From: Rachicladosporium sp. CCFEE 5018
Lineage: Eukaryota > Ascomycota > Dothideomycetes > Cladosporiales > Cladosporiaceae
Direction of reading: 5' to 3'
NCBI GenBank assembly: GCA_002077045.2
Contig: KZ111143.1
Span: forward strand, 1,267,852 to 1,331,851
DNA: 64,000 nt
Numbering within the stretch: position 1 is the stretch's first letter; the number at the start of each line of letters is the position of its first letter. A program made the translations under genes and the position numbers. Below, in pieces: positions 10,914 through 21,351 of the stretch. The notes beneath the pieces are model-generated. The model saw nothing but the letters and a program-made list of their open reading frames with translations, had not been told where the DNA came from and ran no database searches.

Positions 10914-11311
10914 ATGCTGCCAAACCAGGATACCAAGCCACTGCCAAAGAGTAGACCTGCGACTACCCAACCTGCCAGCAATGATACTCAACGGTACTGA
11001 CACAGCCAACAAAAGATCATGGTGGCAATGGAGTCCACCACTGCCCCATCTGCAAGGGACAGATGAACAGTCGCGCCACACGTAGAGGCTACTGCGACAT
11101 TCACTTCGTGCTCTGCCACTCGCCGAACCATGCTGGACAGGAGTTTCCGACGCTGAAGGGGACCAATTGTATCAAGTGTGTGGAGATCACCGCTGCGACG
11201 GAGGCAAAGGAGGCCAAGGAGAGGAAGGTGAGGCGTGAGAAGCAAGTTGCGGATGCTATTGAGAAGAAGAAAGCGGAGGGTGCTAAGAAGGCTGGGGGCG
11301 GCGGGAAGTGA
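10914..11311 (+). CDS. Small Cys/His-rich putative zinc-binding protein, copy A
   Basis: Model: exon 1 10914-10950, intron 10951-11015 (65 nt, TACTGAC branch site), exon 2 11016-11311, 110 residues. Residues 22-67 carry six cysteines and nearby histidines (CPIC at 22-25, Cys39, CHSPNH at 46-51, CIKC at 64-67), spaced like a compact zinc-binding fold. A Lys/Glu/Ala-rich charged helix ends the protein. Indels between copies A and B lie only inside the proposed intron, which supports it. The intron start (GTAGAC) is weak and the acceptor could shift by three bases in copy B. I do not recognise a named family. Copy B is frameshifted in the last Cys pair. Confidence 0.6.
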
Positions 11312-11568
11312 AGTTGTTGGTGGAGTGATGAGACCTGAACGTTTGGATGTCAAATCTGGCGCAGACCGTGCAATCACTTCAAGGGACGTGAGACAAGGGA
11401 CGTGAAAAGGCCGGAACCCGAGCTGCAATGCGAGACCTTTGTGGTTGGAGAAGTCAGCTGCGGATATATTACAATGATACAATACATATGGCGGGTGAGA
11501 GATACCTTGTGCGTGATCGACTTAGACTCACATGAACTCTGAACATTTAAGCTACAACGCCAATATGA

Positions 11569-12984
11569 TTAATCAAGTGCAACAGAGTTAGCCATTCCAA
11601 TGTCTTCTCCTTCACTTTCGTCCTCCGAATCCGGCACCCAATCCATCACTCCACCATACGCCTGATCTGTCTGCGCCTCCCACTCACTCCTCTTGTCCCT
11701 ATTGACATAAGCCCTAGTCATACTTGCTTCCATACTCTCTGGCACCCATCTACAGTTCATGAACTTGTGCTTGAAGTCGTTCATCCTCTGGTTCTTCTCT
11801 CGAAAGCTGCGCTTCACGTTCTCGCGATCTGCAGAGCCTTGAGGAAAGTGATTGGCGATGCACCGCACAAGCCGTTTGCGGAGAATCTGGTTGTCGGCGT
11901 AACGGTCCGTGCACCAGTAAATGTCTTGGATGAAGATTGGGTACTCGCAAAGATAGTATAGGGGACCGGTGTAAGCGTAGTCCCAGTCTATGATTGCGCT
12001 GAGCTTGGGCCCACGCTCAGCAGTGGGAGGCAGGAAGAGCATGTTGTAGTCGTCGAAGTCGTTGTGGGTGAGGCGATATGGCGCATGGTAGATTGGGTTG
12101 GATGTGTCCATGTCTAGGAAGCTGTGTAGATCGTCCTTGATGCCGGGAAAGTGCATGCTGCTTTCTGGACCGTGACCTTGCAGGTACGAGATCATGAGGT
12201 CTGCGGTAGTGGCAAAGGGCGCTTCGCAAGGCACATCTGTGAGGTTGCTGGGCCATAGCGGTGGGCCTAAAGTGCCGTGGGCGTTCAGTGAGCCGGCCAA
12301 GTCAAACTTCAGACTGGCGAGCTGAGCGATGACATCTGCAAGCTGCTCAATGACTTCAATCTTGTGTGCGAGAGTCAGGTCGACCCAGATACTACCCAAC
12401 TGCACGCCCTCCATCCGCTCGATCAGCGTGAACACAGCACCGACGGCATGATTAGGATTCGGATTGACAAAGTATGTCTGCGGCACCGGTATCGTAGTAT
12501 GCTTCCACAAGTAGTCGATAGTCGCCAGCTCGCTCTCCAGTACGCTGAGCGGTGTCGCCTTCCGAAGAAATCGGCCGATGCAGGACCACCCATCCGCGAA
12601 GTGAAGTACGCGGACCTCGTGGTGACTACCACTATGCAGCTCTGTCATGTCGATACATGCGCCGTGGACGCCGGGAAGGTAGTAGTCGGCGATGTGTCGC
12701 AGTGCATCGAGATTGATAACCAGAGGTAGCGGATCGCCTGATTCTTCAATCTCGTTTGCCTCTTGAGTTTCCTCCTTCGACAGATCGGGTGCGCCAACGG
12801 CGGCAGGGATTTCCTCATCTTCAGGGTCAGCTGGTGCGCCATCGTCCTCATCGTCGCTTATAGTCGGTGAAGGTGACATATCACCATAGGGCCAGCGCAC
12901 TGTCTTGCGTGGGAGGCCATCGGCAGAGCTCGTAAGCTGACCATCGTTGCACTCGGACGCTATGTGATGTGGTGATTGATCCAT
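11569..12984 (-). CDS. APH-family phosphotransferase-like protein, copy A
   Basis: One exon, 471 residues, ATG at 12984. An acidic leader of about 90 residues precedes an aminoglycoside-phosphotransferase/choline-kinase-like fold. The catalytic loop LTHNDFDDYNMLF near 305-317 gives the Brenner-type H-D-N pattern, and IIDWDYAYTGP near 333 supplies the metal-binding Asp. The family is large in filamentous fungi and mostly uncharacterised; it transfers phosphate from ATP to small molecules or proteins. No antibiotic resistance is implied. Nineteen residues differ from copy B, far more than for RPT5, suggesting weak constraint. It is convergent with the Cys-rich gene. Confidence 0.85.
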   Translation of the reverse strand: MDQSPHHIASECNDGQLTSSADGLPRKTVRWPYGDMSPSPTISDDEDDGAPADPEDEEIPAAVGAPDLSKEETQEANEIEESGDPLPLVINLDALRHIADYYLPGVHGACIDMTELHSGSHHEVRVLHFADGWSCIGRFLRKATPLSVLESELATIDYLWKHTTIPVPQTYFVNPNPNHAVGAVFTLIERMEGVQLGSIWVDLTLAHKIEVIEQLADVIAQLASLKFDLAGSLNAHGTLGPPLWPSNLTDVPCEAPFATTADLMISYLQGHGPESSMHFPGIKDDLHSFLDMDTSNPIYHAPYRLTHNDFDDYNMLFLPPTAERGPKLSAIIDWDYAYTGPLYYLCEYPIFIQDIYWCTDRYADNQILRKRLVRCIANHFPQGSADRENVKRSFREKNQRMNDFKHKFMNCRWVPESMEASMTRAYVNRDKRSEWEAQTDQAYGGVMDWVPDSEDESEGEDIGMANSVALD

Positions 12985-13546
12985 GTACAGCTCAGAATAG
13001 CTTTATGGTGTATGCAACTTGAACAGAGTGTGTCTAGTTTTAATGACGTGGTCCGGACGAGACAAGCTTGCTGTTCTTGACGAAGGAAGGCACGACCCTC
13101 ATCTAGAACGTCCAGCAGAGAAAGCGAGTGTCTGTCTTGCTGTGAAAACACAAGTAGGGGCGCATGCCAGGGCGTGACTCACTCATGATCTGATCTACTA
13201 TCTTCATTTCACTTCGTCTTATTAGCCGGGAAACCTGGATCTTACTGATGTTGACATCTGCACATTCACCTTCGCGAAAGGCCTGAGGCGCACAAGCACA
13301 TCTACATTGACCGAGCTTATCAATGCGAGCATACAATAACGCTGCGTTGTCGTGACCTCCCAGGGGCTTTGTCAGGCAAACGCCATCGCCAGAGAAACGC
13401 CATTCCATGCACCGCGTAACGCTCCCAATCATCCGAACCTAACGAGTACCACCGAGATTCAATGGTGTGGCGTTGCCACGCCTACTCTGTCCTCCCTCTC
13501 ACGAAGCGCCTACCCCGACCAGATCATGTCTCGTTGTTCGCAGTGA
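12985..13546. other. Intergenic region between phosphotransferase and SCH9, copy A
   Basis: These 562 bp should hold the phosphotransferase promoter and the SCH9 3' UTR, since both genes read leftward. Short frames on both strands are shared with copy B simply because the DNA is nearly identical here. I see no gene, RNA or repeat. Confidence 0.5.
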
Positions 13547-16500
13547 TCATATATCATCAAGCATCCCGTGATTGAAGTCCCCGTCTGCACTGCTCTGTGA
13601 AGTCTCAACGCCAGTCATACGCTCGCCATTTCTCGATTGGTCGAAGCCCTGCCCAGGCTTCTCCTCCTGTGGACTTCTCGTATCGATGTCTCGTCCAACA
13701 TACTGCTGCTCAAGTGTGCTTTCGTCCACAAAGGTGAAGCCCTTGAACTGGTTCTGCATTGTAGGGCTGAGTGGAGTACTGTCAATGTTCGCGCCAGTAG
13801 CGAGAGCAGCAGCGCGTGCATTGAGCGATGATGCATTTGCTCCGTTGAGAGCGTTGGTGAATTCCGGGTCGAAGTTGCTCGTGTCCAGCTCGCCCTTCAA
13901 CTTAGGCTTGAAGGGTGGCGTGATGCTCTTCTTGCTCAGCTTAGCCCAGTCGACGTCTGCGAAGAAAGCGTGCTCCATCAGCTCCTCTGCGTCGTTCTTA
14001 GCGCCGAGACGGTGAGCTGGGTTGCGATTCAGTAGACCCTTGACGAAGTTGCGACCCTCGTTGCTGAGCGCATCGCGAGGGAAGCGAACCTTGCCAAAGG
14101 CAATGTTCTTATACATTTGTTGCGTGTCTTCGGCGTAGAAGGGCGACCAGCCACAGCACATCTCGAAGACAAGCACGCCAAGAGACCAGAAGTCGACCAT
14201 CTTGGTGTAGCCTTGCTCGTCGAGAAGAACTTCAGGGGCGAGGTATTCCGTGGTGCCGCAGAAGGTATTAGTCGTGTCATTCTTTGCTAAGTTTGCCTTT
14301 GACAATCCAAAGTCGCAAAGTGCGATGTGTCCGTTGGCGTCCAGAAGAATGTTTTCGGGCTTCAAATCGCGGTAGACGATATCGTACTGATGCAGGTGGC
14401 GCAGCGCAAGAATTAGCTCTGCAATGTAGAACTTCGCTCGGTCCTCCAAGAAGCGTCCCTCCTTCTGCAAGTGCCAGAACAGCTCACCGCCTGACATGTA
14501 GTCCGTGACGAGGTACAGATCTGCAGCAGTCTGGAAGGAGAACTTCAGTCCTACGATGAAGGGCGACTCTGTCGATGCTGTCCGGACAAGGATGTTACGC
14601 TCGCCAATGGTGTGTTGTATCTCCTTCTTCTGTACGATCACTTTCTTTGATAGCACCTTCATGGCATATATCCGTTTCGTGTCCTTCTTCCGCACCTGGA
14701 AGACCTGTCCGAATGTGCCCTTCCCAATCAGCTTCAGGATCTCGAAGTCTTCCGGTCCGAATGTCTTCTTTCCGGTGGTATGAAATGCGATCTTTAGACG
14801 GACCTTGCCTGTGACATGTGTGTCTTGTCCCTCAATTGATTGCAGCTTGTACCAGTCCTCATGCTGATGCTCAAACGCTTCAAGATTGATCGGCACCCGC
14901 ACATGGCCAATGAACGTCTCGTTGACGGAGTTCTCATACACTGAGACATCGATCTCATTCTGTTCGCCAACTACATCGAAGGTCGCAGCATGATGCCATT
15001 TCGGGTCGGTGACTTGCGCTGGATTCATTGAACCTCGCCTGAGCTGCTGAATGTTCGTCGAGCTGGTTTGTCGACTCCGCATGCCAGGAATCGCGAGTGG
15101 TGTGCCAGATCCGCTTCCCATTCGCCGCATCGCGACGCCTTTCGCAAGGTTGTCATCATCATGTTGGCCATCATCCACCGCTGTGTCCATCGCGTCGTCC
15201 TTGGGTCCACTGGAGACATCCTCATTCTGCTGGAAGACGCAGACCACGTACGGCTGGATGCTGGGTCGTAGTCCTCTACCTTCCTCTACGTGTATTTCTA
15301 GCTGACCCTTTTGCTGCCGCACGGGCACGTCGGGCTGGGAGCCCGAATCCGAAGAGCGTGTCGACTTAGCCGGCGTGGATGCTGCGGGTGCAGGCGCGGC
15401 ATTCTCGCCGCGCTTGCTCTCGTGAGAACCCGATCGAGGTGTCTGAGGGGGTGTGCTCTGTTCACATCGTTTGTCAGCCTCTCATCGCGGTGTCATAATG
15501 CACTTATTCATATGAGTGGATCAGAAGCATGTCTACTTGAACAGGAAAGCCCCGCGACCGCGTTGGAATGACTCTCGCGCGTGCTAGCTCGGAGATCATT
15601 TCAGCATCGCCAGGGCGATTGAAGCGGCCATACGTTGCAGCTGTAGAACCCCCGACATGTGTGTTGCGACGCGAGTCAATAGGGCGCGGCTGCAGGACCG
15701 GCAAGTGATCTTTTGTGTTCGGCTGGGCCATGTTCCGGACTTTGAATGCCTTCTGGCGATCTCGAAAGCGATTCTGTCTGTGGGAGGTGGCGTTCGCGGC
15801 TCATTTCGCGCATTGCACGGAGCATCCGTTGAAGCGGTGCCCTCGATTCGGCCAAAGGGATAGGGAAGCGCGTGCACAGCATAGAGCACAACAACAGGAA
15901 GGGGCTTACGTACCTGGCCAAAGTAATGATTTATGATCCCAGGAAAGCGCTTGTCGTTGTGCAAATCTGGTCGCGGTGTAGCAGTGCCGGTTGGCGGGGT
16001 TGAAGCACCCGAACCAATGTGGTCATGGCCATCGTCGTCGAGGTGTCGACTGTGAGGTTGATGTGGGTTAGTTCGCGTCATCTTGCACAGCAGTAGGAGA
16101 GATGATATGTCGCAAAAGAGAAGCAGGTGTAGTAAGAAGATGCATCGTCAAATGCTGTTCAGGTCTTTTCTGCCGGGGTCAACCCAAATGCAGTCTTGTG
16201 AGCGCGGGGCCTTCGAGATTTAGGTTCTGTCGCATGGCAATATCGGGCCGAGATTAAGCCGATGCGCCACTGTGTTTCGTTGCTCAGGCAGTGCTGACGA
16301 AGCGTTGGAACCGTGAAGATGCACACTTCGCCTCATTCCATGCGCCGAGCGGTAAAACTTGTGCGGCCGTTCTCACCCAAAGCGGCCACTTTGGTCACGC
16401 ATTGAGGCTCAGCCGCAGAACAAGACCGTACAGGTGCTTCCTCGATCGCACCGCATTGCAAAGCTTGAGATAGGTAATGTGACTGCCAGGAGTGAGGGAC

Positions 16501-17170
16501 AGAAGAGAAGTCAACTTAACATACCTCCCATGTGTAACACCAGTATTAGTCAACATCGCCTGCCTCAGGAGATCCGCAGCATTATTGACATGCGGCTGCT
16601 CATGCAATCCAGCATTGGCCATAGTCGAAGGTCGTCCAACCCAGCTCTTCGCACTGGCAGCACTCGGTCTCCGCGAAGAAGCAGAAGTCCTCGGACTGCT
16701 TCCAGGGCTTGCTACCAGCGGACTGCCGACCTTCGGGGCATATGGCAGGATATTGATCGTCGAGAGCGTCGGGATCGCACTTGCGCTTTTGTGGGAGACG
16801 TGACCAGGTCGGCGCGGAGGTTTGCCCGGCGGGGGGACGATTTGCCCTCGAGAATGGCGTCGTTTCCGTTCTGCTGTTGAACTCAGGCCTTGCAGATTTT
16901 CCACTGTTGCAAGGGGCGAGGCCTGCAGAGCCAAAGTGCTGTTCGCCACCGCGGCGGTAATGTTGCTGAACTTGGGGTTGCGGTCAAAGTAATAGCTCCT
17001 GGTCTCAAGTCCGTTGGTATTGGAAGGTAGCGACTGTCGTGAGGCTGGTAATAGTCCTGCAACTGAGGCATGTGTCAATTTCTTGATAAACCCGGCTCAA
17101 CGGCTTTACCATCGATGACGTGGGGTCGATCAGGTGAGGGCTTGGCGGGTAAAAAGGTGTGCTTACTCAT
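13547..17170 (-). CDS. SCH9: SCH9-type AGC protein kinase, copy A
   Basis: Model with four exons: 17167-17170 (ATGA only), 16525-17056, 15914-16049, 13547-15457. Phases agree and give 860 residues. The two inner introns are long (475 and 456 nt) with good branch sites (ACTAAC; GGCTGAC). Ser/Pro-rich N-terminus; a C2-like segment (KGQLEIHVEEGRGLRPS) from about 274; kinase domain from about 463: glycine loop GKGTFG 469-474, Lys491, YRDLKPEN with Asp588, DFG 606-608, activation-loop Thr622 in TFCGTTEYLAPE, then an AGC tail with FKGFTF. Sch9 is the TORC1-regulated S6K-like kinase of growth and stress control. The tiny first exon is the weakest part. Copies A and B differ only after the AGC tail. 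Confidence 0.85.
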
Positions 17171-18296
17171 GGCTTGAGGACGTTCTCTTCAAACGCAGAT
17201 GTATTCGCGTATGGTCACCGTCAAGGACAGGATGGACTCATCCGACTCAACTCAACAGATGGGCTGAACGGCATATGTCGGTGAAGCATTGAGCTAGCCA
17301 CGACCCTGCCTACAACCCTGCCTTCGCCTATCTTAGCTATTGCAGATCATGTACTGAATAGACGTTATAGCTCAGAGCTGCACGGCGCGTGAACAGACCC
17401 AAAATGGCGCATATAAAGAGAGTAAGGTATATGCGTCGAGCTAGTGTGATACGCACCTCCCACTTCTACGCCAGCTACTACTTTGCAACGACCAAGGCCA
17501 TCCCATCTGCAGCGCGTTGTCCGCTCCTCTGACAACAGACGGCGCTCGATGCTGCCCCTGGTAAACCTCACAGCATCCTGGAGCCCACGCTTTCCCAGGC
17601 CTGACTTGCCATGACGGACTGTCGCGACTCAGTCCATACGACCGCTGACGAGTCTGAACCATCTGGAGCGCTAAGGCCAGAACGCGCTGCGTCTCGAGGT
17701 CGAACGTGCCCGTAAATGCTCATATAACGACAATCTCAGCCTTCTTCGTTTTCGCGCAGGCGCGCAAAACGACTCGTCGAATCAAGGCGTATAGTCAGGT
17801 GAGGTCATAGACGATGACGGGCCATCCCTTCCCTAGCATTGCAGAGCCCTTCACTCTCGAGTCTTTCCCTCTCTCGCCCTCCATTCCTTCAATGTTCATT
17901 GTCTCACCCGTCTCTCTCTTGCCGTTCGTCCTCTCGTCCTTCACTCTGTTGCCGTTCAGCCTCTGACCCATCATGCTCTTGCCGTTCAGCCTCTTACCCT
18001 TCACGGTCATGCCGTTCACTCACTCGCGGTTCACTCACTCGCCGTCCTCTCTCTCGCCGTTCACGCTCCTGTCGTTCGTTCCCTTACCATTCTCTCTCTT
18101 AAATCCTCTTCATATACGCTTACATGAATATGCATATGAAAGTGCAGCGTAATTGAAGCTCTTGTCAAGCAACCGTGATGCAGTCCTCTATCGCACGGGA
18201 GGTAAGGCTAAGTGATGGAAGTTCTGACGTGGCTAAGCAAGAACCCCAATTTCTGCCTTGACCATGACAGAGCGGCCAATATGATCGACTCTTAGC
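17171..18296. other. Intergenic region upstream of SCH9, copy A
   Basis: This 1.1-kb stretch contains the SCH9 promoter side and the DUF427 3' UTR. A TATAAA is at 17412-17417, but without a gene to assign it to. Small frames around 17365-17660 have no supporting features. The right part is a low-complexity repeat, listed separately. Confidence 0.5.
17829..18110. repeat. Degenerate minisatellite, copy A
   Basis: Pyrimidine-rich imperfect tandem repeats with a unit of roughly 15-30 bp built on CTTGCCGTTCAGCCTCT and variants such as CTCTCGCCGTTCAC. Open frames on both strands across it encode simple repeats (NGK-type or SRS-type) and are not genes. An identical array is at 37107-37388. Confidence 0.7.
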
Positions 18297-18794
18297 CTAC
18301 CATCCCCAAGTGCCTGGACCACCCTTCACAGTACTCCTCTCAATATCATTAGTCATCCACCCCCCATAGAAGTCACCCGGCTGCGGCTCGACTTTCTCGC
18401 CATCAACATAACAGTCCCACGGTCCAGCATAGAAGCTCAAGTGATCCTTGATCTCCTTGAAGCCCTCAGTAGGCTTGCCATAGCTCCAGATGCGGTTCTT
18501 GATGAGCTCGCTCGGCTTTGCTGGATTCGTAAGATTATGGTACGTCGCCATGCCCTTCCATTCGCAGTAGGAGCTGTGGGCGGATTTCGCCAGTGGAATC
18601 TTCAGGGACGAGGGAGGGAGATAGTAGGTAGGAGGGTGATGGGTTTCAAGTACCCAGTAAGCCTCTTTGGTGTCTGCGATCACGGTGCCGTTCCAGACTA
18701 CTTGGAGATGGCGTGGAGTTCGTTCGCAGAGAGGCGGACGTGGGAAATTGCGGGGATTGAGCTTCTTTGCTGTAGACATGGCTGCACGTTTCAT
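18297..18794 (-). CDS. DUF427 domain protein, copy A
   Basis: One exon of 165 residues, or 160 if the second Met (MSTAKKLNPRNFPRPP) is used. The DUF427 fold is clear: VVWNGTVIADTKEAYWVLETHHPPTYYLP, then CEWKGMATYHNL and a late YVDGEKVEPQPGDFYGGW. The family is a small beta-barrel-like domain found in bacteria and fungi with no firmly established reaction. It is divergent from argininosuccinate synthase with a 277-bp shared promoter. The copy at 37575 is identical. Confidence 0.85.
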   Translation of the reverse strand: MKRAAMSTAKKLNPRNFPRPPLCERTPRHLQVVWNGTVIADTKEAYWVLETHHPPTYYLPPSSLKIPLAKSAHSSYCEWKGMATYHNLTNPAKPSELIKNRIWSYGKPTEGFKEIKDHLSFYAGPWDCYVDGEKVEPQPGDFYGGWMTNDIERSTVKGGPGTWGW

Positions 18795-19071
18795 TCGAGT
18801 CTACCTTTGGGTGTCTGCGGTGTGGACGTGAACAAGTAACTCAGTAAGATTCATGCCATCTAAGATAAGCTGCGTCAATGACGCCTGGGCAATGCACCTC
18901 CACGCGATGTCGCATGGCACTTTAGCCGACATCGGTGGAGCTCTTATCGATTCCAACGCGCGTTGCAGTCACATGCAAGCAAAAAAGTTGAGATGCAGGT
19001 AAACAGATCTGCAATAACTTTGCAAGACGCGACTTTCTCTTCACTCAACACATAACTTCACAACATCCAAC

Positions 19072-20436
19072 ATGGCTAAGCAAAAAGTCTGCCTCGCCTA
19101 CTCGGGCGGTTTAGATACCAGCTGTATCCTTCGCTATCTTCTCGTGAGTACCCAAGCGGTGTGCCATTGGGATTGAAGTGGACTGACTGACTGGTAACAG
19201 GATGAGGGCTACGATGTTGTGTGCTTCATGGCCGACGTGGGTCAGGAGGAGGATTTCCAGGCTGCCAAGGAGAAGGCACTTAAGATCGGTGCTATTCAAT
19301 GCTACATTGAGGACTTGAAGAAGGAGTTCATTGAGGAGCTCTGCTACCCTGCGATCGCATGCAATGCGATCTACGAGGTATGTGAAGTTCAGGTGCTGAC
19401 AGCAGAATGAAATCGCTGATCAGGTCAGAACGTCTACCTCCTCGGCACCTCACTCGCCCGCCCCGTTATTGCTCGTGCCCAGATCGCAGTCGCCCAGAAG
19501 GAAGGCTGCTTCGCAGTCTCGCACGGCTGCACTGGCAAAGGCAACGACCAAGTTCGCTTCGAGCTCGCATTCTACGCCCTCCAACCTACCATCAAAGTCC
19601 TCGCGCCATGGCGTGAACCTGTCTTCTACGAGCGCTTCAAGGGCCGCAACGATCTGCTTGATTATGCTGCCGAGAAAGGCATTCCAGTGTCGAGCACCAA
19701 GGGCAAGCCATGGAGCATGGACGAGAACTTGGCACACTGCAGCTACGAGGCTGGCATACTCGAAGATCCCAACACCACACCGCCAGAGGACATGTGGAAG
19801 CTCACGGCCGATCCAACGAAGGCTCCCGATGCGCCAGAGGACTTTACGATCCATTTTGAGAAGGGCCTCCCTGTCAAGCTCGAGTACGACAACGGCAAGA
19901 CTGCTACTGATTCTGTCGATCTCTTCCTCACGGCCAATGCGATCGCCCGCAAGCACGGCGTCGGCCGCATCGACATCGTGGAGAACCGTTTCATTGGTCT
20001 CAAATCTCGCGGCTGCTACGAGACACCCGGCTACACCATGCTTCGCGCAGCACACATCGATCTCGAGGGTCTCGTCATGGATCGCGAAGTCCGCGCACTG
20101 CGTGATCAGTTTATCACCTTCAACTACGCCAAGCTGCTGTACAACGGATTGTACTTCTCGCCAGAGCGCGAGTTTCTCGAGGACTCGATCGTCTCGTCAC
20201 AGAAGAGCGTCAATGGTGCGGTGCGATGCCGTGCCTTCAAGGGCATGTTCAGCGTGCTTGGGCGGTGGAGTGATACTGAGAAGCTGTATGATGCGAGTGA
20301 GAGCAGCATGGATGAGATTGGTGACTTCGCGCCATCAGACACTACTGGCTTCATCAGTGTCAATGCCATTCGCTTGAAGAAGTTCGGCAAGAAGATGGAG
20401 GAGGAAGGCAGGAGCTTGGTGAAGAAGTCGGCATAA
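19072..20436 (+). CDS. ARG1: Argininosuccinate synthase, copy A
   Basis: Exons 19072-19143, 19201-19377, 19429-20436 (introns 57 and 51 nt) encode 418 residues, the usual length. The enzyme joins citrulline and aspartate using ATP in arginine biosynthesis. The ATP-pyrophosphatase loop AYSGGLDTS is at residues 9-17. VYLLGTSLARP follows directly after the second splice, which fixes the acceptor at 19428. HGCTGKGNDQVRFE and the citrulline/aspartate-binding segments follow. Splicing in phase 0 at both introns. No CpcA-type TGACTCA site is visible just upstream. The copy at 38350 is identical. Confidence 0.96.
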
Positions 20437-20748
20437 AGGTGGCGTTCGAAATTGCACACGGGTGCTAGAGCGACCTGTTGATGGCGTCTTGCTTGAGAGG
20501 TGTAAGCGACTGTTACGATACCAAAGATAGATCGATGAACGGAGTTTGAAAAGTTCTGCTGCAATTGCTCTTGTTGCGGGAGATCTCGGACCTTGAGATT
20601 GCCACTCCATCCGCGACTTCGAGATGTCATTGCACATGTCAATTGCCATACAATTCGATCATCCACTTCGATAGCTACGATACCTCCCTCGCCATCGTCC
20701 GACTAGATTTTCATAATCAAGAAGACATCAACCTGTTAAGATCGCAAC

Positions 20749-21190
20749 ATGGGCTGGTTTTGGGCAGATGCCTCGCCGGCGCGAGCAACGGCGCAAGCCA
20801 TAGCACCCCATCCCATTCCTACGAATGGCGCAGAACCACCAGTATTTCCTCCAGTGGAATCTTCGGTGATGAGCACGCGACTGACATCTTCATAGCCAGG
20901 ATGCCCAATGCACAAGTCCTCAGCCACCGCCGCACCCTCAAGTCCCCCTCCACCACCCTCCGCATCCCAATCCTTTACCCAGGCCGCAACATCCACAACC
21001 CAATCCAGCACCGCACCTTCACCACCTCCGCCAGAAACACCCTCATACATATCCAAACTCAACCCCCTAAACTATATGCCCGCCTCAATCGCCAATACCC
21101 GCGAACACGAAGACCAGACCGTCAACCTCCCCCTCTCCCGAGAACCCTCCACGATCCCGCGCGGCGACGGCGAAGGAACATGGCAGTACC
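20749..21190 (+). CDS. CYC3: Holocytochrome c synthase (heme lyase), copy A, cut by gap
   Basis: Exon 1 20749-20841 (31 residues, MGWFWADASPARATAQ), intron 20842-20895 (54 nt, CTGAC branch site), exon 2 from 20896 until the N run at 21191. Exon 2 begins with the heme-binding PGCPMHK motif (Cys34, Pro35). The enzyme attaches heme to apocytochrome c in the mitochondrial intermembrane space. This copy is truncated by the assembly gap and is identical to the B copy over its length. Confidence 0.9.
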
Positions 21191-21290
21191 NNNNNNNNNN
21201 NNNNNNNNNNNNNNNNNNNNNNNNNNNNNNNNNNNNNNNNNNNNNNNNNNNNNNNNNNNNNNNNNNNNNNNNNNNNNNNNNNNNNNNNNN
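21191..21290. other. Assembly gap of 100 N between contigs A and B
   Basis: Exactly 100 undetermined bases, the usual placeholder for unknown size. Left flank ends within CYC3 exon 2 and continues, by identity, at 40469. Right flank starts 61 bp beyond the stop of the mutase copy B and matches 1961. The flanks therefore overlap by homology rather than abutting. Confidence 0.98.
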
Positions 21291-21351
21291 AAGGAAGAAT
21301 GCTTCATGTATCTGTGCCAGAACGCCAGACTCAAATCCTCCTTACTATCGC

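Larger units (their letters stand above)
1961..21190. repeat. First copy of the large duplicated block (contig A)
   Basis: Bases from 1961 onward match 21291-40468 in the same order and orientation. The offset drifts slightly: 19330 at the mutase, 19339 at RSC7, 19278 from about 10.7 kb, with a shift of one base for about 2 kb after the B-copy frameshift. Coding parts differ by roughly 2-7 percent at the DNA level on the left. From 13836 to the end at 21190 I see no difference and no indel. The right end is a scaffold gap, so the end of this copy is a contig end, not a biological boundary. Confidence 0.9.
13836..21190. repeat. 7.35-kb tract identical to 33114-40468
   Basis: The last mismatch to contig B is at 13835 (33113). 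After it I see no substitution or indel, through coding, intron and intergenic DNA, up to the gap at 21190, with a constant offset of 19278. The DNA to the left differs by a few percent. The switch falls inside the SCH9 coding sequence. Confidence 0.85.

Noticed and set aside
10714..11085. Open frame with many cysteines upstream of and overlapping the Cys-rich gene, present in both copies
   Set aside because: Differences between copies are spread evenly over codon positions and the C-terminus is not conserved, so it does not behave as coding.
16395..17078. Separate minus-strand gene of 227 residues
   Set aside because: It starts with TTG, and its 5' end and 3' end coincide with splice sites; it is better read as SCH9 exon 2 plus intron.
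17839..18102. Serine-rich open frame on the plus strand and NGK-repeat frame on the minus strand
   Set aside because: Both are translations of the minisatellite, with no other gene features.
19469..20377. 302-residue plus-strand frame inside argininosuccinate synthase
   Set aside because: It is a shadow of ARG1 exon 3 in another frame; composition is Ser/Arg-rich low complexity.
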